Below, one piece after another: positions 1 to 6,368 of a stretch of 9,239 bases of DNA. Where the stretch lies: contig JAEYNR010000015.1 in assembly GCA_023412475.1 (NCBI GenBank), positions 1 through 9,239 on the forward strand, written 5' to 3'. This DNA comes from Fibrobacterota bacterium (GTDB lineage Bacteria > Fibrobacterota > Chitinivibrionia > Chitinivibrionales > Chitinispirillaceae). Position 1 is the stretch's first letter. Each line of letters opens with the position of its first letter. Made by a program: the position numbers and the translations under genes. The notes under the pieces were generated by a model that ran no database searches, was not told the DNA's origin, and saw only the letters and a list, made by a program, of their open reading frames with translations.

Positions 1-119
1 TATTGAAGGTAGCACGTACTGTTGCCGATATTGATGGAAAAGAATCTATTGAAGCAGCTCACATTTCGGAAGCGATTCAGTACAGGAGTCTGGACAGAAA
101 ATTATGGATGGGGAATTGA
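1..119 (+). CDS. comM: ComM/YifB family Mg-chelatase-like ATPase, C-terminal end (partial at window start)
   Basis: Reading from base 3, the last 38 codons give a typical ComM/YifB C-terminus: LKVARTVADIDG, then IEAAHISEAIQYRSLDR, ending at TGA 117-119. In this family the stretch is the C-terminal helical lid of the AAA+ module; ComM is a hexameric helicase that promotes branch migration during natural transformation. Only the tail is visible, so I cannot tell whether the gene upstream is whole. The far end of the window (9074 on) holds the N-terminus of a protein of the same family on the same strand. The two pieces are therefore either two separate copies or an artefact of how the sequence was joined. 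Confidence 0.85.
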   Translation, partial: LKVARTVADIDGKESIEAAHISEAIQYRSLDRKLWMGN

Positions 120-151
120 AAGCCATATCGACATAAACAGGCTCATAAGGT

Positions 152-385
152 TTGGCGACCTGCTTACTGCATGAAATGGATTGCGACTGCGAGAAATGGC
201 AGGGTATCGTTAACGATATGCTCATTTATGCGACTATATTTGCTGATACTGTATCTGTTAACCCAGCAAGTATTGCAATACTTAAAAAAATTGGATTCAT
301 TCAGACATATTTAGAAGAAGGTGTTTTTAACAACAATGGGATGAAATTAGATCTGGTCCATTTTAAAATTGAGAGAATAAGTTAG
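152..385 (+). pseudogene. GNAT N-acetyltransferase, C-terminal fragment
   Basis: An open frame of 77 codons (nominal TTG start at 152) carries the hallmark of the C-terminal half of a RimJ/RimL-type GNAT acetyltransferase: NPASIAILKKIGF, the conserved Asn-x-x-Ser plus helix and Gly-Phe that close the acetyl-CoA binding fold, followed by a final strand ending LDLVHFKIER. The family is usually about 160-180 residues long. The N-terminal half, including the Q/RxxGxG/A pyrophosphate loop, is absent, and the first ~30 residues do not fit the family. The frame has no convincing ribosome binding site. It starts 32 bp after the ComM stop. I read it as a 3' remnant left after insertion or deletion at the comM edge, not a working enzyme. 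Confidence 0.6.
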
Positions 386-388
386 GTT

Positions 389-417
389 TTGACGGAGTAG
401 TTGTCATGGCACAATAT
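389..417 (+). promoter_or_regulatory. possible promoter upstream of the BtrH-like gene
   Basis: TTGACG at 389-394 is a 5/6 match to a sigma-70 -35 box. CAATAT at 412-417 lies after a 17-bp spacer but is only a weak -10. The site lies between the GNAT fragment and the BtrH-like gene, where a promoter would be expected. Low certainty because the -10 is poor. Confidence 0.25.
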
Positions 418-463
418 GGAGTCTGAAGTAAAAGACCTCTTTAATGGAGAATTTGAAATTTGA
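401..463 (+). pseudogene. short remnant reading frame coupled to the BtrH-like gene
   Basis: An open frame after a TAG at 398-400 ends MESEVKDLFNGEFEI (ATG at 416) with TGA at 461-463. That stop shares its last base with the ATG of the next gene (TGATG), a layout typical of translationally coupled genes. The frame also contains the GGAG (445-448) that would serve the next gene. It is too short to assign to a family. It may be the tail of a gene that once preceded the BtrH-like gene, or a leader peptide. Confidence 0.3.
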
Positions 464-1620
464 TGAAAAATGAAAAAATCATCTGTATTCCACATAAAAC
501 ATGTGATTACAACTGTATGTGGAACGGAATCGAAGACCAATACGAATGGAAAACAAAAAATCGTGTTCCTGATTATCTTTTTTTCGGAATAAGTGCATTT
601 TGCAGTGTGATTTACCTTAAGCAGAGTAAGCCCAAACAATTAAGAACGGTTTATTGGAGTAATGGATTGCCAAAGAAAATGTATGATTTTATGCAAGAGA
701 TCATTGGGTACACTTATAAAGTGCATGAGAATAAAACATTTGAAAAAGCTTTGGCATCTATCAAAAAAAGTATCGATAATGGTGTTCCTGTTCTGTTGGG
801 AGCATTGGATATGTACTTTCTCCCATATTACCAGAAGTATTATAATAATTTGCATATTCCAATCCATTATGTTCAGATGATTGGCTATGATGAAAGTAAC
901 CAGGAAATAGTTGTTGCAGATTGCGGAAAAGAAAAATTCCAGAAAATAAAATATTCCGATTTACAGTTGGCCTGGAGCTTTAATGTGCCGGGATTTTCAA
1001 AACCAAATACTTATTATACATTTGCTTTTAAAGACATCAATTCAATCGAAAGCATTGTATATGAAGGTCTGAAGAAAAAATGTATTCAAAATCTTAATGC
1101 CCCTGTTTCTTTTATAGGGATAAAGGGAATAAGAAAAATTGCAAAAGAATTTCTCCTTTGGTCGAAAGAACTTGCACACCAATCTTACATTGATTCTTTA
1201 AAGCATTTTGTTGAATATGCAGGATTTCCGCCATCTTTACCTGATTCATTGACTGATCATTCTGACGGCTTTAATATTAGCCATAAAGCATCAAGAGATA
1301 AGTTCGCAGAAATATTAATATGGGGCAGCAAAAATTTTAATAAACCGGAATGGGAAAGATCTGCTGATCTGTTTAATGAATCTGGAGAAATATTTGAGCA
1401 AATGACAGATATGATCACCAGACACATTAAGAACGAATCTGAACAACTGACTGAAATGCCATCAATGTTGAATAGAATTGCATTGTTAGAGGAACAAGCA
1501 TATAAATTGATCGATGAACATTTAAATGCGAATGAAACCAAATCCATTTCAGGCTTCTCAGAAGTATTTAGGTCCTCCGGCGGTTACCGTGCTTGTAGTT
1601 GCGGGCCTGGCAAATCCTGA
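463..1620 (+). CDS. BtrH N-terminal domain / DUF4872 family protein
   Basis: The 385-residue product looks like a butirosin BtrH-type protein (BtrH_N domain followed by DUF4872). BtrH itself transfers an acyl group from a carrier protein to an aminoglycoside. Most homologues stand alone in genomes and their substrates are unknown. Residues 1-190 form the cysteine-peptidase-like N-terminal domain: HKTCDYNCMWNG (Cys14, Cys18), LLGALDMYFLPYY, then IHYVQMIGYD (His135) and VVADCG (Asp153). Cys18/His135/Asp153 are a plausible catalytic triad; this is inference. Residues ~195-350 are helical, as in DUF4872. I choose ATG 463 over TTG 460 because it sits in a TGATG overlap with GGAG upstream at 445-448. 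The last ~30 residues (NANETK... to CSCGPGKS) do not look native: that DNA encodes a RidA C-terminus in another frame. No carrier protein, ligase or other antibiotic gene is nearby. Confidence 0.8.
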   Translation: MKNEKIICIPHKTCDYNCMWNGIEDQYEWKTKNRVPDYLFFGISAFCSVIYLKQSKPKQLRTVYWSNGLPKKMYDFMQEIIGYTYKVHENKTFEKALASIKKSIDNGVPVLLGALDMYFLPYYQKYYNNLHIPIHYVQMIGYDESNQEIVVADCGKEKFQKIKYSDLQLAWSFNVPGFSKPNTYYTFAFKDINSIESIVYEGLKKKCIQNLNAPVSFIGIKGIRKIAKEFLLWSKELAHQSYIDSLKHFVEYAGFPPSLPDSLTDHSDGFNISHKASRDKFAEILIWGSKNFNKPEWERSADLFNESGEIFEQMTDMITRHIKNESEQLTEMPSMLNRIALLEEQAYKLIDEHLNANETKSISGFSEVFRSSGGYRACSCGPGKS

Positions 1621-1669
1621 CTACTTGATTGAAATTGATACCGGATTAATAAAAAGGCTTAAAATATGA
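1526..1669 (+). pseudogene. RidA (YjgF/L-PSP) family protein, C-terminal fragment, overlapping the BtrH-like 3' end
   Basis: In the frame one base on from the BtrH-like gene, an open stretch of 47 codons reads PFQASQKYLGPPAV, then VAGLANPDYLIEID, stopping at TGA 1667-1669. This is the C-terminal signature of the RidA/YjgF family (hydrophobic strand, Ala-x-Leu-Ala, Pro-Asp, Glu-Ile), which in working members hydrolyses reactive enamines/imines. RidA proteins are normally ~125-130 residues, so about two thirds is missing. The upstream boundary lies near 1525, where BtrH-like coding meets it. The stop overlaps the ATG of the SRPBCC gene (ATGA at 1666-1669), suggesting RidA and SRPBCC were once a coupled pair. 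Local GC is higher than in the BtrH-like body, consistent with a junction. Confidence 0.6.
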
Positions 1670-1932
1670 AAGACAAAGAAAAACCGGTTGGACTAACCAA
1701 AGATGTTGGATGGCAGTTTGGAATCAGAAAGACTTTTCAGTATTCACAGGAATATTTATGGGACTTTTTATTTTCAGATAAAGTGTTAAAAATCTGGCTC
1801 GGTGGGCTTGAAGACGAATTGAAAATCAACCAACCCTTTAAAACAAGGGAAGGCATAGAAGGTTTTGTCAGGGTTCTTAAGCCGTATTCTCCGATGGAAC
1901 ATAGGGTCGGACCAGGCTTATCCCCTTCTTAA
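1666..1932 (+). pseudogene. SRPBCC / AHSA1-like domain protein, 5' part, truncated by a repeat element
   Basis: The frame opens with a family-like START/AHSA1 (SRPBCC) N-terminus: VGWQFGIRKTFQYS, LWDFLFSDKVLKIWLGG, then GIEGFVRVLKPYS. These are the first strand, the helix and the following strands of the helix-grip fold that binds hydrophobic ligands. Homology stops at residue ~75 (base 1890). The remaining 13 codons (PMEHRVGPGLSPS) lie at the edge of and inside the repeat that begins near 1891-1903. Working members are about 140-170 residues, so the half that completes the ligand cavity is lost. The ATG at 1666 sits in an ATGA overlap with the RidA remnant's stop; an AAGG at 1655-1658 could be the ribosome binding site. 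I could not confidently find the missing 3' half beyond the element. Confidence 0.65.
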
Positions 1933-1974
1933 ATAAAGAATTAGGTGGTATTAACGGTTAATTTTTAATCGCTT
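1901..1974 (+). repeat. direct repeat, copy 1 (left end of the MITE-like element)
   Basis: This segment aligns with 2264-2336 at roughly 85% identity with one 1-bp gap. Shared blocks include GGGTCGGACC, AAATAAAG, GTGGTAT and AACGGTTA. Weaker similarity extends about 10 bp further left in both copies, so the element may begin near 1891. Confidence 0.65.
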
Positions 1975-2200
1975 AATAAGCATACCGGTAAATCCCATTA
2001 CTCCACTTGGCAATTAATCCATGTTCAGCGCATTAAGATCCGGTTCATTGTTTTTTACTAAACGCTAATAGCACTTAATTTTCAATCTGGCATTTAGATC
2101 TGTTATCCCACTGTGTTGCCTTTGCTGAGCGCGCTTCAAATTTGTCTTTTGCAACTAATTAATCAACTGTATTCAGGGTGGCTAATTGTGGTCCGACCCT
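1903..2200. mobile_element. MITE-like non-coding element with 11-bp terminal inverted repeats
   Basis: AGGGTCGGACC at 1903-1913 and its exact reverse complement GGTCCGACCCT at 2190-2200 bound a 298-bp stretch without a coding frame. The left end interrupts the SRPBCC gene. GGTCGGACC-type ends are reminiscent of repeats mobilised by IS200-like/RAYT transposases in other bacteria, but no transposase of that kind is in the window, so the element would be non-autonomous. No target duplication is evident. The first ~72 bp recur at 2264-2336. Confidence 0.5.
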
Positions 2201-2263
2201 TCAGAAATAAAACCAATATCGTGTGAATGCTCCGAAGGAAAACATTTCGTCCCTATATGAATT

Positions 2264-2336
2264 ATGGGGTCGGACCCGAGTTATCTACTTCATAAATAAA
2301 GGGTTAAGTGGTATCAACGGTTATTTTAAATCGCTT
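2264..2336 (+). repeat. direct repeat, copy 2 (partial second copy of the MITE-like element)
   Basis: Same sequence family as 1901-1974 and same orientation, starting 69 bp after the end of the first element. Similarity ends near 2336, so this copy is only the left-end ~73 bp of the element. The gap 2201-2263 between the copies shows no clear gene. Confidence 0.6.
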
Positions 2337-2649
2337 TAATTTAATTAGAAGATGTATAAATTTCAAGGCTTGCGGAAGAAACTGGAGGAATAAATCAAGC
2401 ATCATGCCATTATTGAAATGATGTCGTAAATGAGCATGGGATATTCCGGGATCTTAGGGTCAAAATCGGCAAAGACATTTAGAATGGGTCTCAAGAGCGC
2501 GCTTTTCTGTGAACGATACCACGAAGAACGCGGCTCACCAACTCTTTTCCATGCATTTAAATTAACTCCCGCCGCTCTATGCTGTATTGAGGCAGATCTA
2601 TCTCCAGTATCGTATCACCGAGAGTTTTTTTTGGAGCTAAACGACAAGC
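2337..2649. other. intergenic stretch, no gene recognised
   Basis: Open frames occur (one on the + strand runs from 2430 into the transposase remnant), but their translations look random up to ~2650. I see no recognisable domain, terminator or repeat. It may include heavily degraded N-terminal coding of the transposase that follows. Confidence 0.4.
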
Positions 2650-3505
2650 TCTGTTTTTCTGAGCTTTTTCTCTGTTTGCTCCAGTTTCCGCTTCAAAGGC
2701 GTCTTCATAAGGGAGCTTTATCGACCATTCGCAATTCAACACCCCCCAGCCGTAACGGATATTTCAAATGCTAATGCTGTTAGAAATAGTGGAATGGCAC
2801 GTGATCTTTTCTACGAAACGCTGTCTCATTTTTCTACACAATTTCCGAAATTCGGTAGAACCGATACTTCCTTTAAGTTGCTAAGAGGCATTAAAAAGAC
2901 GGTAAAACTTGTTGATTCAACAACAATAAAGCTTTTCGCCAACTGTATGAACTGGGCTAAACATCGCAGACGGAAAGCAGCCGCGAAATGCCATATGATG
3001 CTTGATGCACAAACATTTTTACCAAATATTGCCATTATTAAAAGTGCAAAATCACACGATTCTGTGGAGGCGCGGACATTGTGCAATCAATTAAAGGATG
3101 GAGAAATTGTTGTATTTGATAAAGCGTACGTTGATTTCAAGCACCTGTTTGAACTTTCTAAACGGGGCATACTCTGGGTAACTCGAGCGAAATCAAACAT
3201 GGCATATAAAGTAGTGCACAAACATAAAATTACCAACAAAATGATTATAAAGGACGCAAAAGTTAAGCTTTCCGGAATAAAAAGCAGAGAGCAATATCCG
3301 GAATATATAAGATTAATTATCGCTGATGTTGTAAGAGACGGCAAAAAGGTACGAATGGAGTTTATTACCGATGATTTTGAATTAGCCGCATCAACGATAA
3401 CTGATCTTTATAAATGCCGCTGGGATATTGAGCTATTCTTTAAACAATTGAAGCAGACACTAAAGCTTTCTGATTTTCTGGGTTACAGTGAAAACGCTGT
3501 GCAGT
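2650..3505 (+). pseudogene. IS4-family transposase, N-terminally decayed, frameshifted and 3'-truncated
   Basis: The main open frame (nominal ATG 2794, 237 codons) encodes the DDE core of an IS4-family transposase: KLVDSTTIKLFANCMNWAKH (first Asp, 41), VVFDKAYVDF (second Asp, 109), and the Y-(2)-R-(3)-E-(6)-K signature in DLYKCRWDIELFFKQLK (Tyr206, Arg209, Glu213, Lys220). The true protein began earlier. Upstream in another frame, 2703-2757 reads LHKGALSTIRN then STPPSRNG, which continues as ISNANAVRNSGMARD after one extra base near 2758-2760. The extreme N-terminus is missing or scrambled. The C-terminus ends at SDFLGYSENAV (~3500), where a second transposase remnant begins, so ~40 or more residues are lost. 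The catalytic residues survive, but the protein is very unlikely to be active. Confidence 0.8.
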
Positions 3506-3770
3506 GACAGTATTGATGCAACCATTATCGATCTGTGTTTGAGTATGTATGAATGGGCGCATTTCCGTAGGGCAAAGGGTGCTATAAAACTGCATGTGCG
3601 ATTAGATCACGATAGGATATTTACCTGATTATGCAATTTTTAATGATGGTAAATGCCATGAAGTAAAAACACTTAAAAATTTTAAATTTTCACACGTTAG
3701 CATTACGGTTTTCGATAAAGGATACACAGATTATACTTTCTTTAGACATCTGTGCACTGTTGGAGTATAG
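3506..3770 (+). pseudogene. second, different IS4-family transposase fragment (frameshifted)
   Basis: Frame 3506 reads SIDATIIDLCLSMYEWAHFR then RAKGAIKLHVRLDHDR, the first catalytic Asp region of another IS4 subgroup. After a frameshift near 3615 the continuation is GYLPDYAIFNDGKCHEVKTL and ITVFDKGYTDYTFF, the second Asp region, ending at TAG 3768-3770. The N-terminus, the catalytic Glu and the C-terminus are absent. It is joined directly to the 3' break of the preceding transposase, and the motifs differ enough that this is not a piece of the same element. Confidence 0.75.
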
Positions 3771-4076
3771 TTGTAACTCTATTGATATTTAGAATTTGAA
3801 AAAAAAGACGATTTTTGGTATTTAGAACAGATTTATTTAATGTGCACTTATTATTGACAGCAGTGTTAGAAGAGTTTTCTTCAACAAGTTCTCTTTGAGC
3901 CAAGTAAGAACTGCTCTAAATTCTTATTAAATCGTAATTTTTTCAAATTCTAAGGTTGAGTCTGCGTTTCCTTTTAACGTATCATTGTTGCTAATACATA
4001 TAGCAAAGCAACTATAATATAATGCAATTATTGCAACTGCACTATGTACTAGCTCATACAAGATTTTTTCGTATTA
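3771..4076. other. AT-rich intergenic region with a long imperfect inverted repeat
   Basis: No coding frame is recognised. The main structure is the inverted repeat at 3789-3953, listed separately. Nearer the small secreted gene, TGCAATTATTGCA (4022-4034) and GTTGCT/AGCAAC arms form weak hairpins, but no U-tract follows on the minus strand, so I do not call a terminator. Confidence 0.5.
3789..3953. repeat. inverted repeat, possible MITE or insertion-sequence end pair
   Basis: TTAGAATTTGAAAAAA at 3789-3804 is the exact reverse complement of 3938-3953. With a few mismatches and gaps the similarity continues inward through AATCGT and CTAAAT blocks to roughly 40 bp per arm. The centre (~3835-3905) has no coding sequence. 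No target duplication is evident. It could be a small non-autonomous element or the end of the adjacent decayed insertion sequence. Confidence 0.5.
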
Positions 4077-4418
4077 CTACCAGGTGTTTTGACATATCAT
4101 AATACGATATCCTGTGCATGTATTATTGCTACCAACTGAACTTCGATAGATATTGACGTAGCGACGCTCAGAGAGAGCTGTTTGAGCAATAGAATAAGCT
4201 AAATTAACATATTCAGGGCCAAGTGGGAAACTATAAATTCTGTACGAATTACTAGAAGTTTGAACATATAAATTACCCTGTCCATTAGGATCGTTATAAT
4301 CGCCTGCAAAAATATTGATTATTTTTACATTCGAATCCCACGCACAATTTGAAGGTTCATTTGCATTGCCGTTCAACATTAATACAGAAAAGATTAGAAG
4401 CGTTACTTTTTTGAGCAT
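4077..4418 (-). CDS. small secreted protein of unknown function
   Basis: The 113-residue product has a signal peptide (MLKKVTLLIFSVLMLNGNA, cleavage likely after Ala19) and a mature part of ~94 residues with Cys25, Cys101 and Cys109. The start is ATG 4416-4418, with AAAGGA at 4428-4433 nine bases upstream. The mature part appears beta-rich with one helix (YVNLAYSIAQTALSERRYVN) followed by a strand and a Cys-containing end (CTGYRIMIC). This order of short strands, helix, 'V-x-I-Y' strand and C-terminal cysteines resembles OB-fold B subunits of AB5-type toxins and related small periplasmic proteins. The resemblance is by pattern only and weak. It lies 47 bp downstream of the larger secreted gene on the same strand, so the two are probably co-transcribed and may act together outside the cell. 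Confidence 0.7.
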   Translation of the reverse strand: MLKKVTLLIFSVLMLNGNANEPSNCAWDSNVKIINIFAGDYNDPNGQGNLYVQTSSNSYRIYSFPLGPEYVNLAYSIAQTALSERRYVNIYRSSVGSNNTCTGYRIMICQNTW

Positions 4419-4465
4419 AATAACTGTTCCTTTCTTAAATGAATTTGATTGCTGTTAAATTTGAA

Positions 4466-5896
4466 TTATTTAATTCCTCTGTTGTATCTATAAAAGCCCA
4501 TCCTTTGAGCCATATTTTCAATTATCGAGTATTCTACTGGCTGCTCATAGACTCCTTTGATAGTCGTATCCCAGAATTTGATCGCTTTTAATGTTCCACA
4601 CCTGCAATTTTCATCAACTGTTTCACGGCTACAAGGCCAATAATCAACAGAACTTCCAATTACATTATATTGAGTTTTTTTTGCTTTTGAAGAATATTCA
4701 TTAAGCATCGATATGCTTTCAGTCTTGGGAATTTTTGCTCCTTTGGAGACATGAAAAGAAGAAAGAAATATTATTTTATATCCCTTCTCCGTAAAATATC
4801 TGAATGTACTATCAGCATTGTAGGGAGGTTGATTTTGATAAAAATTCTGTACATACCACCAAGGCGATAAAATAAGATTAGATTTAACTAAATTTTTTTC
4901 GTATGAAGAAAGACCAGGGAGATCCAACACACCCGAACCACTTTCTGAATATAATTTAACCTTTACTCCAGGCAGATATGTATTGAATTTCCATTTGCCA
5001 TGTGTTTGCGGGTCAAACATGTCGGCACATATTATCAGTTTTGGATTCGGTTCAAATACATCATGAATTTTAGCTAAATTATCATAGATGTTTCTTGCAT
5101 ATAATTCCTTGAATGCAAGTGATGAATCATGATGTGCTGCTATGCGATTTCTTATATAATTCTGGTCATTATTATTTGAATATCCGGCAAGCAGAGTAAA
5201 AACAGCACTATCTCTAAAGTCAGGCTCAGGGGTAGGTACTACCTTAGGATCTACATTATAGGCTTCATCGTAAGACAAATAGATATATTCAATGTCTTTG
5301 TTGAATTTAAAGGGTCGCCCTTCATTATTTGCAGCAGATTTCGCAGCTTCGAATTCATCTTTAATTCGCCTTAATATTATTTCAAAATATTCTAGAAATT
5401 TCGGATCTTTAAATGGTGTTGAAATAAAAGTCTTCGTATCATTACTTTCCTTTGGTGGAATTTCATTCATTTTTATATTTTTAATCTCATTATCACTACC
5501 ATAACATTGACTAAAACCTTCTTCTTTCCATATTAGACAGTGTGGTGAGCACATAGCGAATCCGGGAATCAGTTTTAATCCGAAACTTTCCGTTTTTTCA
5601 AATGCCTCCTGAAAAAGGTATTTCCCATTCTCATATCTTGGCTTGAAAACAGCAACGACATGCGTATAACCGGCATTTTTTACGCGTGAAAGAAAACCAT
5701 CAATGCTCCAATTAGGTGGTAATTGTGGGGGGTTACGGGATTTTCGTTCAGCCACCTTGGATTCAGACAATAGAGAGCCATCAGTAAATGCAATGCGAAT
5801 TGAGTTGTAAGGCTCATCGCCAAATGAACTTATTGATAAAGATAAAAACAATAAAACAATCAATGCTTTCAAACCAGAATAATTCTTTACGTTCAT
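4466..5896 (-). CDS. secreted TIM-barrel-like protein, possibly glycoside-hydrolase-related (GH20-like)
   Basis: The 476-residue product starts with a signal peptide (charged MNVKNYSGLK, hydrophobic ALIVLLFLSLSISS, cleavage probably near Gly26). I choose ATG 5896 over the upstream in-frame ATG 5908 because CGAGGT (GAGG, 5901-5904) lies four bases before it. The mature protein alternates strands and helices like a TIM barrel: FLSRVKNAGYTHVVAVFKP, FGLKLIPGFAMCSPHC, then IEYIYLSYDEAYN. The Asp210-Glu211 pair at a strand end recalls the catalytic Asp-Glu of family 20 hexosaminidases; KLIICADMFD and LILSPWWYVQ resemble later barrel strands. Nine cysteines outside the signal peptide, including WPC...CRC near the C-terminus, suggest disulphides. 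I do not recognise a named family with certainty. The small secreted gene follows after 47 bp. Confidence 0.7.
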   Translation of the reverse strand: MNVKNYSGLKALIVLLFLSLSISSFGDEPYNSIRIAFTDGSLLSESKVAERKSRNPPQLPPNWSIDGFLSRVKNAGYTHVVAVFKPRYENGKYLFQEAFEKTESFGLKLIPGFAMCSPHCLIWKEEGFSQCYGSDNEIKNIKMNEIPPKESNDTKTFISTPFKDPKFLEYFEIILRRIKDEFEAAKSAANNEGRPFKFNKDIEYIYLSYDEAYNVDPKVVPTPEPDFRDSAVFTLLAGYSNNNDQNYIRNRIAAHHDSSLAFKELYARNIYDNLAKIHDVFEPNPKLIICADMFDPQTHGKWKFNTYLPGVKVKLYSESGSGVLDLPGLSSYEKNLVKSNLILSPWWYVQNFYQNQPPYNADSTFRYFTEKGYKIIFLSSFHVSKGAKIPKTESISMLNEYSSKAKKTQYNVIGSSVDYWPCSRETVDENCRCGTLKAIKFWDTTIKGVYEQPVEYSIIENMAQRMGFYRYNRGIK

Positions 5897-5900
5897 ATAA

Positions 5901-5904
5901 CCTC
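5901..5904 (-). promoter_or_regulatory. ribosome binding site that sets the start of the 476-residue secreted protein
   Basis: GAGG on the minus strand, four bases before the ATG at 5896-5894. The alternative ATG at 5908 has only an AT-rich upstream sequence with no purine-rich site. Confidence 0.6.
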
Positions 5905-5920
5905 GCATAATATGGTTAAA

Positions 5921-5948
5921 ATGATAACATAGAAAAGGTTTTTCTCAA
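5921..5948 (-). promoter_or_regulatory. probable sigma-70 promoter of the secreted two-gene operon
   Basis: On the minus strand TTGAGA (5948-5943) and TATCAT (5926-5921) each match the consensus at 5 of 6 positions, with a 16-bp spacer. Transcription would begin near 5914, giving a leader of under 20 nt that still includes the GAGG site. A perfect TATAAT also lies further upstream (5965-5960) but has no good -35 box. Confidence 0.45.
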
Positions 5949-6363
5949 GTTAAAGAAGAATTATAAAAGATTAATTTAATAATCAGTAAGCAAAATAGTT
6001 ATTTACTATTGATATATTTACAATTAAATATTAAAGCATCATTCACACTTATATATATCTTATTTAGATTTCAGATTTTGTTGAGTATATTCCTCTATAT
6101 ATAAATATCTAATTCGACGCTAATGACAAGCTTAAGTTTTCTAAAAATTGAAAGCAATACTATATTTTGATGAAATTCAGAGATAATAATTCACTGCTTT
6201 CCAAAATAAGTACACATAACAGTTATGCTGTTCTGTTTAAATTTCTAAGCACATCTGTTCTTTCTGATTCTTATTTTGGGCAAGTCTATTTTAAAATACT
6301 AATGTAATACAATTATTACAACAAATATATGCTTTTATTTGAATTTAATGTTGACACATCCTG
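5949..6363. other. AT-rich intergenic region, no gene recognised
   Basis: Strongly AT-rich, with long runs of stops in all frames. Two small symmetrical structures are listed separately (6201-6279 and 6350-6368). Otherwise I see nothing here that I can name. Confidence 0.5.
6201..6279. repeat. 79-bp inverted-repeat element
   Basis: CCAAAATAAG (6201-6210) pairs with CTTATTTTGG (6270-6279). Weaker matching continues inward, with AACAG-type blocks in both arms. An internal hairpin AACAG-TTATG-CTGTT occupies 6218-6232. The layout fits a very small non-autonomous element or the paired ends of a deleted insertion sequence. Confidence 0.4.
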
Positions 6364-6368
6364 TCAAC
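6350..6368. promoter_or_regulatory. perfect 7-bp inverted repeat (operator-like or hairpin)
   Basis: GTTGACA-CATCC-TGTCAAC is a perfect 7-bp dyad with a 5-bp spacer. It lies downstream of the beta-helix gene on the minus strand. No T-run follows on either strand, so an intrinsic terminator is not supported; a protein-binding site or a remnant element end is possible. Confidence 0.35.

Noticed and set aside
1..2000. Integron cassette array (several small unrelated genes in one direction)
   Set aside because: No attC-like sites with the expected inverse and core motifs between the fragments, and the genes are truncated rather than cassette-like.
2201..2263. Missing 3' half of the SRPBCC gene after the MITE-like element
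   Set aside because: A few residues could be forced to match, but the frame has stops and no conserved motif is convincing.
2430..2774. 114-codon + strand open frame
   Set aside because: Only its last part (from ~2703) matches the transposase N-terminal region; the rest looks random. Treated as part of the transposase pseudogene.
4000..4076. Intrinsic terminator downstream of the small secreted gene
   Set aside because: Short hairpins exist, but none is followed by a T-run on the minus strand.
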